Positions 1 to 12,152 of a stretch of 35,112 nt of DNA are shown one piece after another. A program made the translations under genes and the position numbers. The DNA comes from Saccoglossus kowalevskii (lineage: Eukaryota; Hemichordata; Enteropneusta; Harrimaniidae). The DNA lies in NCBI RefSeq assembly GCF_000003605.2, contig NW_003106594.1:166027-201138 (forward strand), written 5' to 3'. Numbering within the stretch: the first letter of the stretch is position 1; the number at the start of each line of letters is the position of its first letter. Under the pieces are notes generated by a model. That model had not been told where the DNA came from. It made no database searches and worked only from the letters and a program-made list of their open reading frames with translations.

Positions 1-55
1 CTAAGCTACGCAAAACGTATTAATAATCGAATTAACTATTAATATAAATTATGTT

Positions 56-137
56 TTCCGAGGACTATGAAAAAGGTCCTCGGAAGGTGTGTATGTCCTC
101 GGAAGTAGGTATATATCTGTATTTTTGTCCTCGCAAC
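56..137. repeat. GTCCTCGGAAG repeat with a perfect 10 bp hairpin
   Basis: TTCCGAGGAC (56-65) and GTCCTCGGAA (76-85) are perfect inverted copies around a 10-base loop. GTCCTCGGAAG occurs again at 95-105, and GTCCTCGCAA at 128-137, directly before the CA microsatellite. It is probably the 5' module of the repeat whose tail follows at 152-274. Confidence 0.7.
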
Positions 138-148
138 ATATAGCAATC

Positions 149-151
<3 letters not shown>

Positions 152-218
<67 letters not shown>

Positions 219-274
219 TACATACAGACACACTATTAAACTGCAAAGCCTCCCATTTCCATGGGAGTCAAAAA
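152..274 (+). repeat. CA/CATA microsatellite plus 3' hairpin tail, solo end of the repeat family at 21210-24173
   Basis: An uninterrupted CA run (152-214) passes into CATA units and then CAGACACACTA, an ACTGCAAAG box and the hairpin CTCCCAT-TTCC-ATGGGAG (250-267), ending GTCAAAAA. The same order and words end the large element at 24049-24173. The inner GTGC/GCAC part of that hairpin is missing here. The short open frames on both strands are dinucleotide artefacts. Confidence 0.8.
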
Positions 275-285
275 TTGTGCTGAAT

Positions 286-1074
286 ATTTTGGTTGTGAGA
301 TAAATATTATAATACGTTTATAGAAGAAGAAAAGACTGCAGAATATTTAGATTTACTGGTTTGTATAAAAGTGAATTTTTAGTGGATTTCCCATCTACTA
401 TCCTCATTGGGCCGTGTGGCTCAAAAGGTTGCAAGGTTCACTCTCCAGTGTACCATGTCTTTGGCAATTAGCTAGTCTGTATTTCAAGATGTCCATTCCA
501 ATAACTTTCTCTCCCTCTCTATTGTTCGCCTCCATTTGTTTTAGGGTGACCTACTTTTCTTTCCCTTCTGCTGTTTATGCAATGACAGTTATCCTCCACT
601 TTTACCCAATCCATATGGAGATGGAAATGGATAGGATTTTCTCATAATGCATACTACCGGTAAATCATTTTTAAATTTTACAACAAACTTCTTGATCGAT
701 AAACACATCATTTTAAACAAAAGAGCGAGGTAGGACAACATCTGTTTAATACTGATAAAATAAAAAACACTTTATGTGAGTTGTGTACTGAAAGAAAATA
801 TTCGTTATTTTTAATAACCTATTGCAATAAGAGACCAGTTATGTGCACGTAGTGATGACGATCGTTAATAACATTGTTTTTGAACAATGTCGGTAGCATG
901 ATAAATGTGGTTAATTAGTAATGAAAAAAGAAAACCCCAATTCACAAATTTGTTCTCATTCACAACTAATTCAATTATTAAGTGGAGAATCAAAATGATT
1001 CTGACTTTTGCTACCGTATTTGCTCTATTAACGCACTAGAAATGACAAAAGAGACTGATATGCGAGAAAAAGTA
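286..1074. other. Gene-free AT-rich DNA
   Basis: No coding exon or repeat recognised. The open frame at 414-647 lacks domain-like composition. Confidence 0.5.
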
Positions 1075-1303
1075 GGGGGATCGAGAGCCTCAGCGTACAA
1101 GCGTCTTAGCCGTCTATTCCATGATATTGGTCGCCTTTGACCAACATCATGGCAAGGACGACGTGGTACTTGAGTGAGGGCGCCACCTAAGGGTACTCTG
1201 TGTGTAGGCGGCGAGTTGTAACTTTCAACTCATCTCTGGGCAAGCGCGATGTGTTGCCCAAACAGAGTATGGATTCCCTGTGTGAAAATCCACCCCCCCC
1301 CCC
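1075..1303. other. GC-rich block with three successive hairpins and an 11-C run
   Basis: The block contrasts with its AT-rich flanks. CCATGATATTGGTC (1119-1132) pairs with GACCAACATCATGG (1139-1152), 13 of 14 positions, with a 6-base loop. AGTTG/CAACT (1214-1230) and GGGCAA/TTGCCC (1238-1259) follow. A run of 11 C ends the block at 1293-1303. It could be an old foldback transposon or a structured RNA. No RNA family was recognised. Confidence 0.55.
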
Positions 1304-1927
1304 AGCTGTATTTATTGATAAATAACCAAAACATGAGATAAACACAGAGGGGGGAGGGAAGAATTACAAAATGATGAAGCAAACTGTAATGATGGGAGGG
1401 TGGGAGGAAACTCACTGTATGAAAGCAGGAACTGAATGATGCGATGAGAGTAGCCAAGACTAAGGGACGCCGTGGATGCACTAACGTGATTGGCTAAGAT
1501 GGCAAAATGTAAACGAATCATGGTTCATGGGATACTAACCAAAATAGCACAAACTGGGGAATGATCTATAAAGTAAATAAAAGTTACATAATCAAGGGTG
1601 GAAGTGAGCTAGCTGACTGATAAAGGTCAAAGGAGTGGGAGACAAAGAGTGCACATTTCAGTGCGTTAACATACAATTACAAAGGTTTTGTAATACCCGG
1701 TAGTCACATTAGAAATGTATTTCCGCAACAAAAAAACAAATTATTAAAACATTCTTAATCATTTAAAATATTACTTAGTTTCAGATCATAGAAACACCTC
1801 TGTAATCTAAAGTATATACACTACTAATAGAAGAAATATGGTATTTTAAAATTTCTGCAATAGTTGAACATTGTAAATGGAACTTGAGCACACTGTCTAA
1901 AATGTAGGCTTTTTTTGTGTTGCCGCA
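1304..1927. other. Gene-free DNA
   Basis: Contains overlapping minus-strand open frames (1230-1521) rich in Ser, Leu, His and Pro with no recognisable domain. An NF-Y-like TGATTGGCT lies near 1488. Nothing else supported. Confidence 0.4.
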
Positions 1928-2131
1928 TACTGTAAAATTTTCACTGGGTTTAATTAAATTTCACTGATTCAGCATTCAGGCATATTCAGTGGGTTTTAAA
2001 TTCACGGTTTTATCATTTAGATGATGTGTTTTCAATTTTACATATTCACTGGGTTTTGATTTTAGTGCATTTTCCAGTCAGCGAAATAAACAAAATTAAA
2101 ACACAGTGAATAATTAAGACCTTTTACAGTA
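1928..2131. mobile_element. MITE, TACTGTAAAA family, Tc1/mariner-like TA flanks
   Basis: Begins TACTGTAAAATTTTCACTG and ends CAGTGAA...CCTTTTACAGTA, so the ends are inverted copies with a shared subterminal TCACTG.GTTT box. The outer TA on each side fits a TA target duplication. The interior repeats TTCACTGGGTTTT-like words and has no coding capacity. Confidence 0.75.
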
Positions 2132-2230
2132 TTCACCATATTCTATACAAAATGTAGTGGCCCATTCTTAGTGAATTTTTACCAATTTTTCCAGTCACCT
2201 TTTTTTAAATAGGCCTCAAAGTAGTCAATA

Positions 2231-2513
2231 GACATGTTGGCGAGTATTAAATTAAAATATTTCTCCCGTGATACGAGGAAATAGAACCATTTTGAATAAT
2301 ATTCATGAGTTGCGATATAATTACAGGATTGCAATTGATACAGACTACAAATGTACATAATAGCAAACCGTGATGGGTATACATAATAGCGTGCACACTG
2401 CTTTTAATGAAGACTAAATCATTCAATAACAAAATTATTGAAAATTTGTTGAATAAGGTATTCAATGTTTTTGATTACGATAAACTGAAAAGAAATTGAA
2501 GTTGTGGACATGG
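2231..2513. repeat. Interspersed repeat, copy 1 of a closely matching pair
   Basis: The core 2285-2488 matches 5291-5496 with about 13 differences by eye, in the same orientation. Weaker similarity extends left to a shared GACATGTT and right to TGGACATGG. A minus-strand open frame is shared by both copies but has no recognisable domain and diverges at its C-terminal end. No terminal inverted repeat or retrotransposon coding is visible. Confidence 0.85.
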
Positions 2514-3410
2514 CAACGCATGTATCAGTTGCACCCACTCCCTGAGATTATGTATGTATATATAGGCCTATAAGTTATGGACAAAGTAGTGTAAACAACA
2601 AAACAAATTTTTAGCTATATTCACAGTAATTACTCTCCCACTTTAATTTCATAAGAAACAAATTTGTATGAATCGCAATTATTTTTTAGCAGCAAGTATT
2701 CAGTTTTCATCTGTTATTTAGCATTTAAAATTATTTGGTCAAAATTTTGCTGGAGCAATTTTATAATTTTGTTTATATTGTTTTCAATAATTTTTTAATT
2801 AATTTTGAACCAAATGGACATAATCTACACTTGGCTCCAGGAATTGATCAAAATTTCACAAAAAAGTTTGGAAAATAATACATGCAGGTTTGTGACAAAA
2901 GTTAACTAAATAAAAGTACTTTACAGGATTCTATCATCTTTGGATTGTGCATTAAATCACACGTTAATCTATGTACAAAAAATATATACATGTATAATTT
3001 TTCATTTCGCAAATTCACATTGAAAACTAAATTAATATTTTAATAAGAAATACTTTCACTAATTATAACACAATTTCGAGAAAGAATACTAATCCAAAAC
3101 TTATTTACATGTATTTCAATATTAACTTATGTATTACTAGTATTATACATGTACATCTATCACCACAACACCACAAGTTCAGCGTGGCACAATTTTGCGG
3201 TATTTTACGGGGTATTTTCATCTTACCATATAAGGAAACGTGAATTCCAAATATGGAATGATTACGCGCACAAGCGTCCTCTAATAATAAAAACAAACAT
3301 GGCTGCCACCAGGGTTTGACCAAACTCCACACAAAGAAATTCGCTGATTCTGTTCTAAACTTTTTGGATTTTGGCATTCCCATGATGTATCCTTGGGGAA
3401 AAAAAGATGC

Positions 3411-3441
<31 letters not shown>

Positions 3442-4283
3442 GGTTATTACGAAGATACCTCAAAGTATGCATGAAGACAGTACAGCGGAAGTATTGATGC
3501 GATGGCGTACTGTCTGAGCAATAACCTCCTCGTATTAACCTCATATTCTTCTATAAAAATAAAATAATATTTGTTATGACATTGAGTCTGCACCATGACA
3601 ACAAAACATCCATTTTAATTTGAATCATTTCATGCTGCTAACAGGCGCATATCTCATTTCAGTTAATTGTCAGTTGATACTCAGTCAGACCAGCAGGTAC
3701 TTCACAAATCAACTACAAGTACGATACGTGTATCAAGACTGTAATTTGTATTCAATAGTTGAGATTCATTTAGAGAGAGGTACTTAAAGGCATAGTTGCA
3801 ATGAAATGAAATCTGTATCGTACAAAACAAATAAATTTATGCTCTATATGGATGTTAATTCACTAGTGTGTGGATACAATTACTGAAACCCACACTATCG
3901 ACACAAGTGTACTTTTTCCCAGGAGATCAACTTGTATATATATTGGGGTATGTAACATACTTTACATGTGTGGCATTAGATACGATTACAGAGTAATCCA
4001 AGTACGCTACTTATCCTTGAGACATACAATGTAGTCAAATAAATCATGGCCAAAGACTAAAATACACATATTCAAGTGTCCTCACTTACCAAAAAAACAA
4101 CCAAAAAAAACTCAACAACATTATATCGCCGAGGCATTTGAAACGAGCTAAATCTGTCACATACATTTACACATTTGTTGTTTTCATGTTGCCTATTTGT
4201 CACATATACTTGTTACCAATTTATCACATATTTTCATTCCATTTTTCAATGCAGCAGTCACACTACAGATTGAATCGACTGGC
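2514..4283. other. Gene-free AT-rich DNA between the two repeat copies
   Basis: Contains a TAA microsatellite (listed separately). Short open frames around 3105-3544 on the minus strand run into the microsatellite and show no domain. If the repeat pair were LTRs this would be part of the internal region, but no gag or pol sequence was seen. Confidence 0.45.
3411..3441 (+). repeat. (TAA)n microsatellite
   Basis: About ten uninterrupted TAA units. Confidence 0.95.
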
Positions 4284-4453
4284 TTAAAGTGGGGGGGTCG
4301 TCATCACATGCGCATACGACGAACAACTATAGAGTGGTGTTGTTGTTGACAAACAAACATCTACCCATGAGCCTTTGCATTTTTAGTATGCGTTGTTATT
4401 GTCGCTTGGGACTCGAATCCAGCGCATGTGCTATTGATGACCCCTTCGCTTGA
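4284..4453. mobile_element. MITE with TTAA flank and GC-rich inverted ends
   Basis: TTAA at 4284 is followed by AGTGGGGGGGTCGTCATCAC then ATGCGC. The right end GCGCATGTGC...GATGACCCC is its inverted copy and is followed by TTGA, one change from TTAA. Related copies occur at 26926-27059 and 32618-32745. TTAA duplications are typical of piggyBac and Kolobok transposons. Confidence 0.6.
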
Positions 4454-5196
4454 AACCATGGTAATTTTATTTATAATTATTTTTTCCCCCCTCTTTTGTA
4501 GTTATTAGTTATTTTTATTAATGTTTGTATTGTTATTTTTTTAATTTTCGTTTATTGTCATGTATCGATTTTCACCCATTCCAATGGATGTTAAGTAATT
4601 AAACATTATTATTACTGGTAGATCATTTCTTTAAAGAAAAGTTATAATCGCTTAAGTTTAGGTAAGTGTAGATTAAGTGTTACTACGTATGGTAATTAAT
4701 GAGCAGTGATGGTCACACTGGTATTCAGTACATATTGTGGCCCAATCAAAACTCGCATTCATGCTGGCCACTGTGTTATTTGAAAATCACTGTTGAAAAT
4801 CTCACACATGTATGGCACAATTGACCACCGCTCTTTAACACATGCAAAGTTTAATAGAAAGGTGATAAATGCGATCATTTGGCAATGCAAAAGCCATAAA
4901 CCTAATCGAATGCGATGACCCTTAAATGCAATAAAATACGCACACAAGTCAATCAATTACTAGTTTCCTAAAAAAACAACCTAAAACCATTCTGTGGGTA
5001 TCTTGACTATTACAGAAATGGGCTTATTACAACTTGTTGTTTTATATAACCTGTATGTGCTGGCTTAGAAAAAAAAATTTATTGTGAAATAATTTAAATA
5101 TAGCAAGTTGTCACTAAACCATACATGTTCACAGTGACTCCATATATGGTGTAATTTGCTGTCAAATCATCCAAGAAAAATCCTTAAGGTTACATT
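4454..5196. other. Gene-free AT-rich DNA
   Basis: No coding exon or repeat recognised. The minus-strand frame 4759-4956 has no domain. Confidence 0.45.
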
Positions 5197-5510
5197 GGAC
5201 ATGTTTCTTATAGTTCATTTTTTTCATAAATTCTTCCCCATTACGATAGATAAATGGTTATATTTCTGAGTAATTTGGAATGCTATAATAAACCATTTTG
5301 AATGATATTCATGGGTGAGCGGTATAATTACAGGATTGCAATTGATACAGACTACAAATGTACATAATAGCAAACCGTGATGGGCATACATAATAGCGTG
5401 CACACTGCTTTTAATGAAGACTAAATCATTCAATAACAAAATTTGTTGAAAATTTGTTGAATAAAATATTTAATGTTTTTGAATACGATAAACTGAGTTT
5501 ATGGACATGG
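5197..5510. repeat. Interspersed repeat, copy 2 of a closely matching pair
   Basis: Same-orientation partner of 2231-2513. It carries about 28 extra bases before the shared AACCATTTTGAAT start of the core. The core is 5291-5496. Confidence 0.85.
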
Positions 5511-7719
5511 GAATACTCTAGAAAGTATGCTACTTGTGGATTGTTTTTATATGTGTTGATATTTCACCATATAAGGCAGTGACAACATTTCTAGTAAATA
5601 TCTATAATTATTTTAGGAGAAGTGAAAAGTATCTGCTGATGCTGTTAACCTTTTCACCACCACTTTCTTGCTCAAATTTTTCTGAACTTTTTTTTTTTAT
5701 ATTTCTCAATATTTCCTATTTCCGGAAATGAACCTTATTTTGAAGCCAAAAGACAAAATTTAGATCAAATGTCGATGTTTACTCAAAACATGTGGCTATT
5801 TTTGTACCACTTTTCTGAAGCAAAGTGCAGATTATAAATGGGACTATTTTGTTAATTTGGGATAAAAAGAGGAAACTCGAACCTTAGCCATACAAATTAC
5901 TTTAAATACCGCTCGATTGTGATGATTTTTGCCGTACTTACATTCACAACTTTTACCAAACGTGTAAATTAATTACAGGGACTTTCAGCATCCCAAAACT
6001 GGCCACTAAAACATGATATGCATTTCTTTGGGATTACATATGTGTCACTCTTAAAATGAATAAAAGACGATTTTTAAAATTTGGTTCCAGTATTACAATT
6101 CATTAAGCATTGATTCATGCAAAAATAATTGTTTTCGTTTGAGTAGTTTTCGAGTAAGAGCCTACAGAATGGCAAGTGTCGCCATAGACAACTGCTAAAT
6201 CCACATTGATTCGGTAATGAATGTGACTTTGGGAACACCATGGTTGAAGTATTACATTTGACAGATGGTCACACAGCCCTGTCATTTAGTCATAAACATG
6301 ATGTGGTGTCTGTGGCAAAATATAGTGCTTGTAATTTGTAATAGAGTAATAGAGCGCATTGCATCTCAAGTGAGACTGTCTAGCCTGTGAACAAAACATA
6401 GAACAGTACAGTTTGTGCAATAGTAAACAGATTAAAATCAGTCAGCCTTGCAATCAGAACTTGCATGATGTATAACTGATATGTCTGATCGAAAATGGTT
6501 TTGTGAAATTGTTTTATTTGATGATTTTTAGCTTTATAATGAACTCCATTTGACTATTAAAATTGAAATTGATCATGAAACAAATGCACATGTGAAATTG
6601 AACATGGTTGGTCAAGACTTATCAGGGATACATGTATGTATGGCTATGGAACTGCATTCATTAAAAACCAAATGGCCAAATAACAAAAGTTTTTTTTTTT
6701 ACTTAAAAACAATCACAAACATTCTTCCCCTCTGCAAAAAAATACAGAAACAGTTGTCTTACTGATAATGAACATCCAAATAGAAAAGAATCCAGTCGCC
6801 AGGAGTAATTGCACTATTTTTATCCCTCAAAATGCACATTTTTTTCAGCTAAACATCCAATAAATCACCTGTCTTGTCTATTAGATATACGACTCCTGTA
6901 CACAATAGATATTACGCTAAAACGGCTGACCGCAAATTAATGAAATACGTGGCGTCTGATTTAAATTAAATTGCTCATAAGAAGATAAATATGTATTCAA
7001 TCTTGTTTTGTTTTTTTCCTTTTAAAAGCCAGCTAACTTTTATTTTGTCAGTTTGCAAATGACGATTTATAGACACAATTCTACTCAAGGTGATATATAA
7101 ACACTTACTCAAACTGAAATATGCTTTTCTGTGTCGTACGGCTTAAAACTTCAACCCTACTTGAAAAGCAAACCGGCTCAAATAATAAATCACTCGATGA
7201 AAGTCTCTGCGGAAAATCTTCTCTTTCATCTTTAATTGTAATCTTTAATTTATTCATTTAAAAAAACTTCATACATAATTTAACTTTATGCATGGATACA
7301 TTACATACCAAGACATAGTCACAAAATCTAAATTTTAATTCAGCAAAGCAAAACGATAAGTATATTTCAATTTGCAGAGGTAGCTGAATGACTGTGAAAA
7401 ACAAGTGTATTAGCTTCGGTAACACGCACATCCATTGACACATGACGATTCGCAAAATACTGCAAATTGTTTTCCAAGCTAGAGTTTGTAACACCTGTTT
7501 TTTTTTTCCTCCACAGCTCTACCCCAGCTGGTAATGTGTCATGAGGAGAAAATAAAACATATAGAAAATTTTTCTACGAGTTTCAGGGTAATCAGATTAC
7601 TGGTAATATAAATAAATTATACAGAAATCCTACACCTATTTTCGAGAAAGTTGTTCAGGTATCACATTGTTTATGACACGAGATCTCATATACATTAAAG
7701 CTTATTTATTGGCAAAAAA
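5511..7719. other. Gene-free AT-rich DNA
   Basis: No exon, RNA gene or transposon end recognised. Short open frames at 5534-5731, 6550-6765 and 7258-7494 have random composition. Confidence 0.45.
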
Positions 7720-7789
7720 GGGGGGCTCGACCAAAACCACAGAGCTGTTTGCTAATACAATATTAACCTATGGTCCTGGTGCGGCCCCC
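7720..7789. repeat. Small GC-rich foldback
   Basis: GGGGGGCTCGACCAAAACCA (from 7720) is an imperfect inverted copy of TGGTCCTGGTGCGGCCCCC (ending 7789). The about 70 bp hairpin is isolated in AT-rich DNA. Possibly a remnant of a foldback or MITE element. Confidence 0.5.
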
Positions 7790-10700
7790 ATAATGCGACT
7801 GCAAAGATATAGAAAAATACACGACTGATTAGGAATAAATTCAAAACAACAGAATTAGTACAAAGAACGTATAAAAGTTATAGCAGATACAATTATTATG
7901 TACAATCATGCAATCATGATATACTTGTCATGTAGTTTCCCAACCTCATTGAGGTAAGGTAAAATATCTCCATCATAGAAACCCATGAACAAAATGGTCG
8001 CCATTCACTAAAATAATTTTTTTGAAAAGAAAAACAAATCTTACCGGTATACATGTATTAAGCAAGAGCACAAACTATTGCAATCACAAGCAGATTTCTG
8101 TCCCAAGATGTAAACATAGATAATGTCGTAAAACATCACTGATAAATTATGACGAAAAATTTAATGGTTTAGATGATTTTAAGTCATGTGAAATGACAAA
8201 ATAAAATGAAAAGATGGGATGTCCAACTTCTTTCCATGGAAACAAGAATTTTGTGATTTTCACGTTGTTAATACGAGATTATCAGTAATTAAAGTAGATT
8301 GTATACTGTAATCATAGAGGCTACGACTGTGGTTATAACTTTACTGATAGCGAAAATTGCGTAATTTATTTTCGAGAAATTGCTAATTCATACAGTACAG
8401 TTTGAATGTGTAATCTAATTGAATAGGATTAAGTTTCACTGACAGTTAATTTTGCTTCCTTTTCAGAGTACTGTCTTGGCAGTTCAATGGAATTTTATAC
8501 ATGTTGCAACTATCATACAAAGCAATGATGGTGATGATGTATTTATAGGTCGCCATTCCAAGTTACGAATACAGTAATCGTCTAGGAATGTTTAAAAATA
8601 ACGACTTTAAACACAGATATTTAATAGATTTTGCACATTTTTATGTTAATTTGGGACCAAATGAACAGCGACTGCAGAGATTGGGCAAAAACTCCACAGA
8701 TTGATTTTTTGAAAGGCGAATTAGAGACTTTGGCATTTAAAAGTTACAATACTGGTACATGCAGTTTATGTTAATTATTTTGGGAGAGACAAATTTGATC
8801 AATTGCGAAATTTTGTGGCATTGAAATTTTAACTGGACAGAATGTCAGCTTTCACAAAACTTTGGTTTGTTGTATGCCTTAAAATTATCCATTCGTTAAA
8901 AAATCTGAGAATTACGGCGTTTGCAGTATCTGCAAGAAGCCACAACCCTAATAGAAGTCACACCAATTTTTGGTGATCAATTGAGAACCTTAAATTCACC
9001 ATTTCTCACATGTGTAGATGCAAAGCCCCATCACCCTCTGTTGCATTGTACCATTTTAACAAGTCATTGTTAATTACCTAGTCCTCATTGCAAGTGAGGG
9101 AAATGTTATTCATAATGACTGCCAGTCGGCCATTTTTGTTCCGGTTGTCATGAAATTGCATCATCTTAGATTGGATCACTAATAAAACCACTTCATGTGT
9201 GTACGGTATGTCCCACATAACATACTAGGCACATGCAAAGAATGAACAGATTCTGTCAAGGGAGGTCTGAAATATGACTCCAGAAAAATAGACTGTAAGT
9301 ACACGTTTTGAACTTTGTTTAAACGGGAACTAATAAAAGACGCAGCTTCTAATAAAGATTTTACAACACATGGATACAATACTGGCAATGAATGTAAATG
9401 TGAACACTTAACTGGCATTATCTAAATCTGATGAATGAGTGTTTTTATGTTTGTCAGTATATCATTTAAGCATCTATATAATCCAAAGGTTCTTTTAACC
9501 ACATGTCGATATAAAATTAACTCCCACACTTTGAATTATGCGGCCTTCGTGATCAACATTTAACAAAGACAGGTGTTCTAAAGGAATGAAGGGAACATAT
9601 TGAAATCAATGAAATATCCCAAAAAATATACTTTTTCACCAAATACAACTAAAATTGCCTTTACTTACATGGCACGGAATGGGAATATATGAAGTATTTT
9701 GTGGTCCAGCTAATTGAAGCCATGAATATTGAAGATGGCAGCAATTAATCGTCAATTGACAGGACTTCTTGGATTGTTTACGATTTTTATACTTTTTCAA
9801 GTAGTAGTGTAAATGCATATGAAACTGACATGTTTATACATGGGCAAAAAAAGTCAAACAGTAATTTTCTGTGCATTTCTATTCAAATAGAGCAGATACG
9901 GCGTTCAGTTATATTAGTTTTTGTAAATAATAAAAGATTTACTATAAAATAATTATTATATAAACAGGACATTGTATGTAGGTTTTATTTTTGTACTATA
10001 GAAGTAATGAACTGTAACAATTAAGGCATGTATGAAAAGTCAAGCGGCTTATACACGGCTCATAAAATTGCATGTCAAATCTGGAAACGTATTTCCGTCA
10101 ATGACGACTTGTTCTAAATACATAAGAGTCATACAGTACATTGACTACCGTATTTACCAGTACACCACATAGCTTAGTCCTATTGAAGCTTATTGAATGT
10201 TCTCAAAGTGTACGCACAAATCATGGAGAAATTATTGGTTTATTATATAAAAACATAACACACACAAAATTTTTTTTTTAAGAGTGCATAAAATTCCATT
10301 GTTGGTGGCTTTTGACTAATTCAATAAGACTAATGGCTCAGAATGAAAGCTTGCAATGTTATGGTGTTTGTAATAAAGATATTTTTACAAGATTAATATA
10401 GATCTAATAATGTCAAATAAGATGCCATTACACATGAAATTTGAATAATTAATAATGCAAATTGTATGCCATGAGAAAGAGCGAGTGCTCATCTTGTAGC
10501 CACTTTCAAGTATGATTATAAAAAGGTTTTTAAATCAGATCAAAAATCTAATTAATAAAAAAAAATAGCAGAGAGCGCAAATTAGAGACAAGTTTACATT
10601 ATTGATCTAATCACTTATAGGCCAGAGTCTGATGATAATGCATGTGCACTTTGAAATTTTCTTGTTTTCGATCGAATCTTAAATCCGAAAAAATCTATAT

Positions 10701-10900
10701 TTAGAAAATAAAAAGTAATGGCATTTTTAATTGTTTACCCTAGAACACAATTTTCCCTCAGCCCAATTTTATGAGAAATCTATAATTCAATTATCACATA
10801 TCTCCCCTTAACATTGGAAAGACCGACACAACATAAATGCATGTATGTATTTTATGGAGCCATGCATGGTCATCACCAATCCTTTTTATTTGCATTTCGA
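7790..10900. other. Gene-free AT-rich DNA with one doubtful MITE remnant
   Basis: Apart from 8304-8397 nothing was recognised. The minus-strand frames 9179-9418 and 9636-9818 show no domain. Confidence 0.45.
8304..8397. mobile_element. Possible degraded TACTGTA-family MITE
   Basis: TACTGTA (8304-8310) and TACAGTA (8391-8397) form short inverted ends. Inside lies GCGAAAAT...ATTTTCG, the same kind of subterminal word seen in the copy at 31579-31798. The ends are too short to be sure. Confidence 0.35.
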
Positions 10901-11236
10901 TCAAAGTGTGCCCTCTATGGCAACTCAATCAAAGTGTGCCCTCTATGGCAACTCAATCAAAGTGTGCCCTCTATGGCAACTCAATCAAAGTGTGCCCTCT
11001 ATGGCAACTCAATCAAAGTGTGCCCTCTATGGCAACTCAATCAAAGTGTGCCCTCTATGGCAACTCAATCAAAGTGTGCCCTCTATGGCAACTCAATAAA
11101 AGTGTGCCCTCTATGGCAACTCAATAAAAGTGTGCCCTCTATGGCAACTCAATAAAAGTGTGCCCTCTATGGCAACTCAATAAAAATATGCCCTCTGTGC
11201 CAACACAATGAATTTTTGTCCTCTAAAACAAAAAAC
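10901..11236 (+). repeat. 28 bp minisatellite, about 12 units
   Basis: The unit TCAAAGTGTGCCCTCTATGG plus CAACTCAA recurs every 28 bases from 10901. Units 1-7 are essentially identical, units 8-10 begin TAAAAG (creating AATAAA at each junction), unit 11 is clearly changed and unit 12 (11209 on) is barely recognisable. The unit has no stop in any forward frame, so it produces long artefact frames that rotate every 28 codons. Confidence 0.97.
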
Positions 11237-12150
11237 CAAACAGCTGTATATCGTAAAATGTAATATTTTGTAGTCCCTGATGCAAGAACTAACAATTTCT
11301 CATTGAAATAAGTAAACACTAAAGTCGTTATGCAGCATATCATTCATTCCACATGAATAAAAATAGAATGTGTCGAAACATCAATTCCGGAAGACAAATT
11401 GAAGCGAAGAATTATTATTTTATATGCACAACCATCTGTAATATCAGGTAATGCATTCTATGAGAGAATAATAATAATATATCATTCGTCATGGTGATGT
11501 GATCCTTTTAATAGTATAAATAAATACCTAATATGATACTGACATGATTGTAACCGACCTACTGGAGAATTACAGTATTAATACCATGTACATCATGATG
11601 GCTATTTTTAGTTACAATTTGCATATACATGACAGGAATGTGGATTTCGAAAAACACGTACAAATGTACGCAAGGATGTCAAGATGTTTTTTAGTTCAAT
11701 TACAAAATTTAAACCCCAGAGAATGTTCTGAATAATCAATGATTCTCATCACTCGGCTGTAGAAATCTGAAGCATATAAAGTGAAAAAGTTTTGTTGTTT
11801 TCACTTTTGTGAAATTTAGGATGATGTGAAAAATTTACTTTGTTTTAAGACGATGGTATATACATGTACATGTAGTTCTAGAAAAAATGTCATAAATCGT
11901 TTGAATGTCAAAGTCAAGTTTTTATATTTGACATTTGTCAGATTTTACCTTGAACACAACTTGACACTGTCCACATATAACAGCCAAAATGCACACAAAC
12001 CCAAAAAATTCATTCATTTGATTATAAGTATATGACTTATTTAGTACAACCAAAGTTACCCATCATTTATGTAAAACTGTATGTGCTACTAATAGAGCTA
12101 ATACGGTACTTGGAATAAAACTTTTTCAAACATTAATCTAAACAAGCAGC
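11237..12150. other. Gene-free AT-rich DNA
   Basis: No exon recognised. The forward frames 11544-11735 and 11826-12035 look random. A hairpin AAAGTGAAAA...TTTTCACTTT lies near 11779-11809. Confidence 0.45.
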
Positions 12151-12152
12151 CT

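Noticed and set aside
2514-2545. Possible primer binding site (TGTATCAGTTGC) after the left repeat copy, as in an LTR element
   Set aside because: Only a partial match to the initiator-Met site; no TG...CA ends, polypurine tract or coding region seen.
4400-4440. GGGACTCGAATCC resembling a tRNA B box
   Set aside because: The T-stem does not pair well, no acceptor stem or good A box is found, and the word lies inside a TTAA MITE.
10814-11155. Forward frames of 84-113 codons with a repeating VCPLWQLNQ-type peptide
   Set aside because: Artefact of the 28 bp minisatellite; all three frames are equally open.
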